DNA of 64,000 nucleotides from assembly GCF_019797765.1 (NCBI RefSeq), contig NZ_CP081862.1, positions 2,046,001 through 2,110,000 on the forward strand, given 5' to 3'. This DNA is from Cellulomonas sp. C5510. Its GTDB lineage: Bacteria > Actinomycetota > Actinomycetes > Actinomycetales > Cellulomonadaceae. Below, piece by piece: positions 58,889-64,000 of the stretch. The notes under the pieces were generated by a model. It was not told where the DNA came from. It did not search any database and was given only the letters and a program-made list of their open reading frames with translations. The position numbers and the translations under genes were made by a program. How positions within the stretch are numbered: position 1 is the first letter of the stretch; every line of letters starts with the position of its first letter.

Positions 58889-59449
58889 TCAGGTGAGGCG
58901 GCCCAGGGCCACCGCGGCGTGCATGAGGGCGGCGACGGACTCCCCGTCGGTCAGGGCGCCGGTGCGCAGCAGCTCCACGACCTCCGGCCACGTCCGGCGC
59001 TGCACCTGCACGATGCCCTCCTCCGCCTGCCCGTCCGCCGCGACCGTGCCGGCGTCGGGTGCGGGCCGCACGTCGCGCGCGAGCAGCACGTGCCCGGGCG
59101 CGTCGCTGACGCCGTTGAGCGAGTAGACGGCACCGAGCTCCTGCCAGTTGTCCGAGACCAGGCCGGTCTCCTCCAGCAGCTCGCGGCGTCCCGCCGTCAG
59201 CGCGTCCTGGCCGTCGGAGCCGCCCGCCGGCACCTCGAGCGAGCGGAGCCCGGTGGTGTAGCGCTCGACCTCCACCAGCACGACCTCGCCCTCGGGCGTG
59301 ACGGGCACGACGAACACCGCGGGCTGGCGGACCTCCACGACGCCGTAGACGCCGGGCCGGCCGTCCGGGCGGGTCACGGCGTCCTCGCGGACGCGGATCC
59401 AGGCGTTCTCGTACACGGTCGTCGACGCGCGGGTGTGCCAGGGGGCCAC
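58889..59449 (-). CDS. NUDIX hydrolase (ADP-ribose pyrophosphatase-like), 186 aa
   Basis: NUDIX fold with EVPAGGSDGQDALTAGRRELLEETG: the REL-LEETG half is canonical, while the first Glu of the Nudix box is replaced (Q/D). The start VAPWHTRASTTVYEN and strands before the box are those of ADP-sugar pyrophosphatases. GTG after GGAGG. Likely cleaves a nucleoside diphosphate linked to a sugar; substrate open. Confidence 0.88.
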   Translation of the reverse strand: MAPWHTRASTTVYENAWIRVREDAVTRPDGRPGVYGVVEVRQPAVFVVPVTPEGEVVLVEVERYTTGLRSLEVPAGGSDGQDALTAGRRELLEETGLVSDNWQELGAVYSLNGVSDAPGHVLLARDVRPAPDAGTVAADGQAEEGIVQVQRRTWPEVVELLRTGALTDGESVAALMHAAVALGRLT

Positions 59450-59595
59450 GGGTCCTCCGGGGTCGGGGCTGGGGGCGCGGCCAGCGTAGTGCGCGGCGGG
59501 GCGGGCTCCCACCTGCGGCCGGACGGCCGGCGCCGCCCCCGACCCCGCCGGCCGCTCCGCAGGACAGACGCCCCCGCGGACCCCACAATTCCTGC

Positions 59596-60693
59596 GTGCG
59601 CACGATCGGTGTCGAGGAAGAGTTCCTGCTGGTGGCGGAGGACGGCTCGCCGCGCGCCGTCGGGGCGGCCGTGCTGCAGCACGCCTCCTCGGTGGACCGC
59701 GACGACGACCCCGCCCAGCCGGGCGGGTCGCTGGAGAAGGAGTTCGCGCAGGAGCAGGTCGAGACCTCGACGCACCCCTGCACCGACCTCGACGACCTGC
59801 TCGAGGAGGTGCGCGGCGGGCGCTGGCGGGCCGACTCCTCCGCGCAGCACGCGGGCGCCCGGATCGCGGCGCTCGCGACGTCGCCGCGGCCCGCCGACCC
59901 GACCGTCGTCGTCAACCGGCGCGCCCAGGACATCGCCGCGCAGTTCGCCCGCACCGCGCGGGACCAGCTCACGTCGGGCTGCCACGTCCACGTCGAGGTC
60001 GCGGACGCCGAGGAGGGCGTGCGGGTCGTCGACCACCTGCGCCGGTGGAACCCGGTGCTGCTGGCGCTCAGCGCCAACAGCCCGTACTGGCAGGGCGACG
60101 ACTCCGGGTACGCGAGCTTCCGGTCGCAGATCTGGGGCCGTTGGCCGACCGCCGGCCCGACGGCGCCGTTCGGCGACGCCGCGACCTACCGCCGGAGCGT
60201 CGAGGACCTCGTGGCGAGCGGGACGATCCTCGACGACGGGATGGTCTACTTCGACGCCCGGCTGTCCGCCCGGTACCCGACCGTCGAGGTCCGGGTGGCC
60301 GACGTCTGCCTGGACCCGCAGGACGCCGTGCTGCTGGCCGCGCTCGTCCGGGCGCTCGCGGAGACCGCGGTGTCGGGGCGACCCGAGCCGGCGCCGCAGC
60401 CGCGGACCGAGGTCGTGCGCGTCGCCACCTGGCGGGCCGCGCGATCCGGCGTCGACGACGAGCTCCTCAGCCCGCTGACCGGCCGCCCGGCGCCGGCGCG
60501 TGCCGTGGTCGACGAGCTGCTCCGGCACGTCGAGCCGGCGCTCGCGGCGGGCGGCGACCTGGATCGCGTCCGTGACGGGGTCGCGACTCTCTTCGGGCGC
60601 GGCAACGGCGCCCAGCAGCAGCGACGCTGGCGGCACGAGGGGGCGGACGACGCCGAGCTGGTGCGCCGGGCGGTCCGCGCGACCCTCGCCTGA
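59596..60693 (+). CDS. Glutamate-cysteine ligase-like (GCS2/YbdK) protein, 365 aa
   Basis: Carboxylate-amine ligase of the GCS2 family. Begins RTIGVEEEFLL with the metal-binding Glu cluster; TSGCHVHVEVAD and VEVRVADVCLDP are the other marks. Actinobacteria make mycothiol rather than glutathione in general, so the true substrate may not be cysteine. GTG 6 bases after CACAAT (59584-59589), probably leaderless. Confidence 0.9.
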   Translation: MRTIGVEEEFLLVAEDGSPRAVGAAVLQHASSVDRDDDPAQPGGSLEKEFAQEQVETSTHPCTDLDDLLEEVRGGRWRADSSAQHAGARIAALATSPRPADPTVVVNRRAQDIAAQFARTARDQLTSGCHVHVEVADAEEGVRVVDHLRRWNPVLLALSANSPYWQGDDSGYASFRSQIWGRWPTAGPTAPFGDAATYRRSVEDLVASGTILDDGMVYFDARLSARYPTVEVRVADVCLDPQDAVLLAALVRALAETAVSGRPEPAPQPRTEVVRVATWRAARSGVDDELLSPLTGRPAPARAVVDELLRHVEPALAAGGDLDRVRDGVATLFGRGNGAQQQRRWRHEGADDAELVRRAVRATLA

Positions 60694-60743
60694 GCCCTGC
60701 AGACGGCCCTCCCCGCGCGTTCACGGGACCTTCACGCCAGACT

Positions 60744-60769
60744 GGAACACTGAACGGTCCCCGGACGTT
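60744..60769 (+). promoter_or_regulatory. SigR/SigH-type promoter of rbpA
   Basis: GGAAC (60744-60748), exactly 18 bases, then GTT (60767-60769), the disulphide-stress ECF sigma consensus GGAAY-N18-GTT. It lies about 50 bases before the rbpA start. Confidence 0.8.
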
Positions 60770-60819
60770 GACCGATCTGAGTAAGCCACACGTCTGCACG
60801 TCAAGGCACGGAGGTCCTG

Positions 60820-61164
60820 ATGTCGAACCGGTCCCTGCGCGGTATGCGCATCGGGTCCCACAGCATGGAGACGGACGAGGGCGTCGACTTCGCCCCGCGT
60901 CTCCAGGCGTACTACGACTGCCCGAACGGGCACACGATCATCCTGCCGTTCTCGGTCGAGGCCGATGTCCCGGTGGTGTGGGAGTGCCGGTGCGGCGCCG
61001 AGGCGCTGCTGCGCGACGCGTCCAAGCCGGAGCCGAAGGCCACCAAGCCGCCGCGCACGCACTGGGACATGCTCCTGGAGCGCCGGACCATCAAGGAGCT
61101 CGAGGAGCTGCTCGACGAGCGCCTCGACCTGCTGCGCGCCGGCAAGCTGCGCCGCAGCGCCTGA
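60820..61164 (+). CDS. rbpA: RNA polymerase-binding protein RbpA, 114 aa
   Basis: Actinobacterial transcription factor that stabilises the open complex through group I sigma factors. The central zinc site (YYDCPNGH, WECRCG) and the C-terminal sigma-interaction helix (RTHWDMLLERRTIKELEELL) are present, and length is typical. ATG with GGAGG. A SigR-type promoter upstream and a strong hairpin downstream frame it as a single-gene stress-induced unit. Confidence 0.97.
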   Translation: MSNRSLRGMRIGSHSMETDEGVDFAPRLQAYYDCPNGHTIILPFSVEADVPVVWECRCGAEALLRDASKPEPKATKPPRTHWDMLLERRTIKELEELLDERLDLLRAGKLRRSA

Positions 61165-61184
61165 GGCCCCGGGTCACGACACGC

Positions 61185-61221
61185 ACGGGCCCCGTCCCCC
61201 GCACCGGGGGGCGGGGCCCGT
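61185..61221 (+). terminator. Hairpin after rbpA
   Basis: acgggccccgtccccc pairs with ggggcggggcccgt around the loop gcacc (one G-U pair), 20 bases past the rbpA stop and before the convergent ppm1 stop. Confidence 0.8.
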
Positions 61222-61266
61222 CGTCGTGCAGCCCGGCGCCCGCCCGGACCCGGGTCCGGGGACGCC

Positions 61267-62049
61267 TCACCGTCCTGCCGTGCGGCTCCCCGCCCGCAGG
61301 AGGCCCCGCAGCTGCTGCCACCGGCGCCGGGCGCCCCAGACCGTCACGCGCACCAGCGCCTCCCCCACGATGGCGCGGCTCATCTTCGACCGGCCCTCGG
61401 CGCGCTCGACGAACGTGATGGGCACCTCGACGACGCTCCCGCCGGCGAGCACGACCCGCCAGGCCATGTCGATCTGGAAGCAGTACCCGTGCGACGCGAC
61501 TTCGCCGAGAGCGAGACCCGCGAGCGTCTCCGCGCGGTAGGCGCGGAACCCCGCGGTGGAGTCCCGCACCGGCAGGCCCATCGCGACGCGCGCGTACACG
61601 TTGGCCCCGCGGGACAGCAGCTGCCGGTGCAGCGGCCAGTTGACCACCCGCCCGCCCCTGACCCACCGCGACCCGATCACCAGGTCCGCCGTGGGCACGC
61701 GGGCGAGCAGCGCCGGCAGGTCCTCGGCGCGGTGCGAGCCGTCGGCGTCCATCTCGACCAGGACGTCGTACCCGCGCTCCAGCCCCCAGCGGAACCCGGC
61801 GACGTACGCGGTGCCCAGGCCCTGCTTGCCCGCGCGGTGCAGGACGTGCACCGCCCGGCGCCCGCGCTCGGTCGCGTCGCTCGCCGCGATCCGCTCGGCC
61901 AGCTCGCCGGTCCCGTCCGGGGACGCGTCGTCGACGACCAGCACGTCCGCGTCGGGCACCCAGCGGGCGAGGGCCTCGAGCGCGTGCGGGAGGCTGTCGC
62001 GCTCGTCGTACGTGGGGACGACGACGAGCACGCGGGCGGCGGCGGTCAC
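61267..62049 (-). CDS. ppm1: Polyprenol monophosphomannose synthase (Ppm1), 260 aa
   Basis: GT2 enzyme moving mannose from GDP-mannose to polyprenyl phosphate at the membrane. VLVVVPTYDERDSLPHALEA, VVDDASPDGTGE and EMDADGSH (the DxD) are the family pattern; HRAGKQGLGTAYVAGF and YCFQIDMAWR support it. It overlaps lnt by 4 bases. In Mycobacterium tuberculosis the two activities are fused in Ppm1; here they are separate but coupled. It supplies mannose for protein O-mannosylation and lipoglycans. Confidence 0.94.
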   Translation of the reverse strand: MTAAARVLVVVPTYDERDSLPHALEALARWVPDADVLVVDDASPDGTGELAERIAASDATERGRRAVHVLHRAGKQGLGTAYVAGFRWGLERGYDVLVEMDADGSHRAEDLPALLARVPTADLVIGSRWVRGGRVVNWPLHRQLLSRGANVYARVAMGLPVRDSTAGFRAYRAETLAGLALGEVASHGYCFQIDMAWRVVLAGGSVVEVPITFVERAEGRSKMSRAIVGEALVRVTVWGARRRWQQLRGLLRAGSRTAGR

Positions 62050-63611
62050 GCGGCGCCCTCCGGGCGGTCGGCGCGGCGCACCCGCGCGGCCCCGGCGGCA
62101 CCCGCGACCGTCATCGCCACGGCCAGCACGCCGACGAGCAGGCTCGGCCACGCGCCGAGCCGGGTCGCGGGCGTCAGCGACTCGCGCAGCGGCAGGCGCG
62201 CGACCAGCTGCTCGGCGGTGAACAGCCCGGTGTCGGCGGCGACCGTCCCGTTGGGGCTGATCACGGCGCTGACGCCGACAGTCGACACCTGCACGGTCGC
62301 CCGGCCGCTCTCGACGGCCCGCAGCCGGGACATCGCCAGCTGCTGGGTCGACTCGGCCGAGTACCCGAAGTTCGCGTTGTTGGTCTGCACGACCAGGACC
62401 TCCGCCCCCTCCCGCACGCTCTCGCGGACCAGCGGGTCGTAGGCCACCTCGAAGCAGATGACGTCCCCGATGACGACGGTCCGGCCGAGCCGCGCGGACT
62501 CCAGGGGCACCACCCCGGGCTCCGTGCCCGCCAGCATGTCGTTGCGGACCAGGTCCACGGCCGAGGAGAACGGCCGAACGAGGTCGCGCAGCGGGATGTA
62601 CTCCGCGAAGGGGGCCGGGTGCTGCTTGGAGTACCGCGCCACGGGACCGGTGCCCGGCACCCACAGCAGCGACGTGTTGTAGCGCCCGCCGGACTCCGGG
62701 TACTCGATCGTGCCGACCAGCAGCGGCGCGCCGACCTCGCGCGCGGCGCCGTCGATGGCGGCGGCGGCCTCGGCGTCCACCTGCGGGTCGATGTCGGTGC
62801 CGTTCTCGGGCCACAGCACCAGGTCGAGGTCGCCCGGCGCGATCTGGTCGAGCAGGGCGTGCGTGCCGGCGACGTGGTTGTCGAGGACCTCGCGCCGGTT
62901 GTCGAACGCGTGCAGGCCCGGCTCCGACACGTTGCCCTGCACCGCGCCGACCATGAGCGTGCCGTTCTCCGCCCGGGTGTCCATGGGCACCAGCAGCCCG
63001 CCGCCGACGAGCACCGCGGCCACGGCGAGCCGGCCGAGGGCCGGGAGCAGGGCGAACCGGCGGGCGGCGAGCCAGGCCAGGGCCAGCGCGGCGCCCGCCG
63101 CCACGACGACGGCGGAGACGAGCGGCGCGCCGCCCAGCCGGGCCAGCGCGAGCAGCGGCGAGTCGGCCTGGGAGAACGCCAGCCGTCCCCACGGGAAGCC
63201 GCCGAACGGCCAGAGCGACCGGAGCTCCTCGACGGCCACCCACAGGACCGTGAACACCACGAGCTGCAGCGACGCGCGCCGCCACACGGCCTCCCCGCGC
63301 CGGGCCCACGACCACGCCGCGCCGAACAGCGCGACGAAGCCGGCCTCGGCCAGGGACAGCGCGACCCACGGCACGACGCCGATCGAGACGTCGACCCAGG
63401 TGAGCAGCGGGAGGAAGAACGCCGCGCCCCAGACGAGGCCGAGCAGCGCGTTCCACCGGGCGCTGTCGCGCCGCATCGCGAGCAGCAGCAGGGCCATGCC
63501 GAGCGGGGCGGCCCACCACCAGCCCAGGTCGGGGAACGCCGTCCAGGTCAGCAGCCCCCCGGCGAGCGCCTGGACCGCGCTCCACCAGCGGGAGGGGTCA
63601 CGAGCAGGCAC
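62046..63611 (-). CDS. lnt: Apolipoprotein N-acyltransferase (Lnt), 521 aa
   Basis: Eight-helix membrane protein with a nitrilase-type catalytic domain. The triad is visible: Glu in LVLWPENGTD, Lys in YSKQHPAPFAEYIPLRD and Cys in IGDVICFEVAYD. N-terminal helices cover about residues 5-185. The GTG at 63611 lies 6 bases after TACCCT on the minus strand, so it is probably leaderless. It adds the third acyl chain to lipoproteins; it is coupled to ppm1. Confidence 0.95.
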   Translation of the reverse strand: MPARDPSRWWSAVQALAGGLLTWTAFPDLGWWWAAPLGMALLLLAMRRDSARWNALLGLVWGAAFFLPLLTWVDVSIGVVPWVALSLAEAGFVALFGAAWSWARRGEAVWRRASLQLVVFTVLWVAVEELRSLWPFGGFPWGRLAFSQADSPLLALARLGGAPLVSAVVVAAGAALALAWLAARRFALLPALGRLAVAAVLVGGGLLVPMDTRAENGTLMVGAVQGNVSEPGLHAFDNRREVLDNHVAGTHALLDQIAPGDLDLVLWPENGTDIDPQVDAEAAAAIDGAAREVGAPLLVGTIEYPESGGRYNTSLLWVPGTGPVARYSKQHPAPFAEYIPLRDLVRPFSSAVDLVRNDMLAGTEPGVVPLESARLGRTVVIGDVICFEVAYDPLVRESVREGAEVLVVQTNNANFGYSAESTQQLAMSRLRAVESGRATVQVSTVGVSAVISPNGTVAADTGLFTAEQLVARLPLRESLTPATRLGAWPSLLVGVLAVAMTVAGAAGAARVRRADRPEGAA

Positions 63612-63665
63612 CGCGCCAGGGTACGGCACACGTCTGTCACCGGCCGCAGGCTCGCCCTCGGGGCC

Positions 63666-63687
63666 CTCCCGGCACCCCAGCCGGGAG
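63666..63687. promoter_or_regulatory. Palindrome upstream of the RpiR gene
   Basis: CTCCCGGC-acccca-GCCGGGAG, 8-base perfect arms, between the divergent lnt and RpiR starts. Operator or hairpin; not distinguishable. Confidence 0.45.
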
Positions 63688-63714
63688 CCGCTCCCCTCGT
63701 GGTAAGCATGCCCG

Positions 63715-64000
63715 GTGAACACCGCCACGCCCGCCGTCGAGCCGCCCGTGGGTGGCACGGTCGCTCTGATCGCGTCGATCCTGCCGTCGCTGGGGCCCGG
63801 CGAGCGACGCGTGGCCGAGGAGTGCGTCCGGGCGCCGCAGGAGGTGGCCCTGCTGTCCGTGGGCGACCTGGCGGCCCGCACGGCCACGTCCTCGGCGACC
63901 GTCGTGCGGGCGTGCCAGACGCTCGGGTTCAAGGGATTCCAGCACCTGCGCCTGCTGCTGCTGCGCGACGCGGGCGCCGCACACGCCGCGGCTGCCGAGC
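63715..64000 (+). CDS. MurR/RpiR-family regulator, 5' part
   Basis: Runs off the window end. The visible 95 residues are the HTH domain of the RpiR family: LGPGERRVAEECVRAPQEVA, LAARTATSSATVVRACQTLG and FKGFQHLRLLLLRD. GTG start about 6 bases after TAAGCA. The SIS sugar-phosphate domain expected next lies outside. Members sense phosphosugars. Confidence 0.88.
   Translation, partial: MNTATPAVEPPVGGTVALIASILPSLGPGERRVAEECVRAPQEVALLSVGDLAARTATSSATVVRACQTLGFKGFQHLRLLLLRDAGAAHAAAAE

Overview
The window is very GC-rich (roughly three quarters G+C by eye), with GTG starts, dense 4-base gene overlaps and many genes that seem to lack a leader. RbpA, GarA, FtsR, Lnt/Ppm1, an ANTAR regulator, Ku/LigD and a cytoplasmic GH10 xylanase with a LacI regulator all point to an actinobacterium of the order Micrococcales. 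A Cellulomonas-like organism is the best guess; this is inferred from gene content, not from a marker gene. No rRNA, tRNA, insertion sequence, prophage or CRISPR array was seen.

Layout. 1-4.05 kb: two FtsX-type ABC permease genes, the first cut by the window edge. 4.1-7.2 kb: a stress operon of manganese catalase and three envelope-associated small proteins. 7.3-12.1 kb: VanY-like peptidase, formate/nitrite-type channel, APH-like kinase, ANTAR regulator, class IV aminotransferase. 12.2-16.9 kb: an EAL-DICT phosphodiesterase divergent from a membrane glycosyltransferase with an N-terminal MshEN (c-di-GMP-binding type) domain and its membrane partner. 17-22.6 kb: Dps, split LigD modules, Ku, PHP protein, HU and a Fur/Zur regulator. 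22.7-26.8 kb: an inverted-repeat family, threonine aldolase, DEAD-box helicase, CoA-binding protein. 26.8-32.3 kb: the cluster pgsA, DUF881, sbp, DUF881, garA, ftsR, DUF151, merR, closed by a nested palindrome. 32.5-39.7 kb: orphan ParA, metallo-hydrolase, LacI-xylanase, AI-2E exporter family and small proteins.

39.8-51.8 kb is more accessory: rifampin ADP-ribosyltransferase (Arr) with a small hydrophobic partner, a PAS-GAF-SpoIIE phosphatase, a TetR/SDR/F420-type operon with two matched operators, a cation antiporter behind a decayed paralogue, copper-storage and DUF305 proteins, a second formate/nitrite-type protein, MerR/aldo-keto reductase/MarR and a glyoxalase-fold protein. 51.8-58.8 kb has two methyltransferases, two STAS proteins, methionine aminopeptidase divergent from an XRE regulator, and an MFS/ArsR efflux unit. 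58.9-64 kb holds a NUDIX hydrolase, a GCS2-type ligase, rbpA behind a SigR-type promoter, ppm1 and lnt, and a truncated RpiR regulator.

The strongest lead for an under-described system is at 12.2-16.6 kb. A glycan synthase whose N-terminus carries both 24-residue MshEN motifs at the canonical 5-residue spacing faces a c-di-GMP phosphodiesterase-like gene. This suggests a c-di-GMP-gated polysaccharide pathway.
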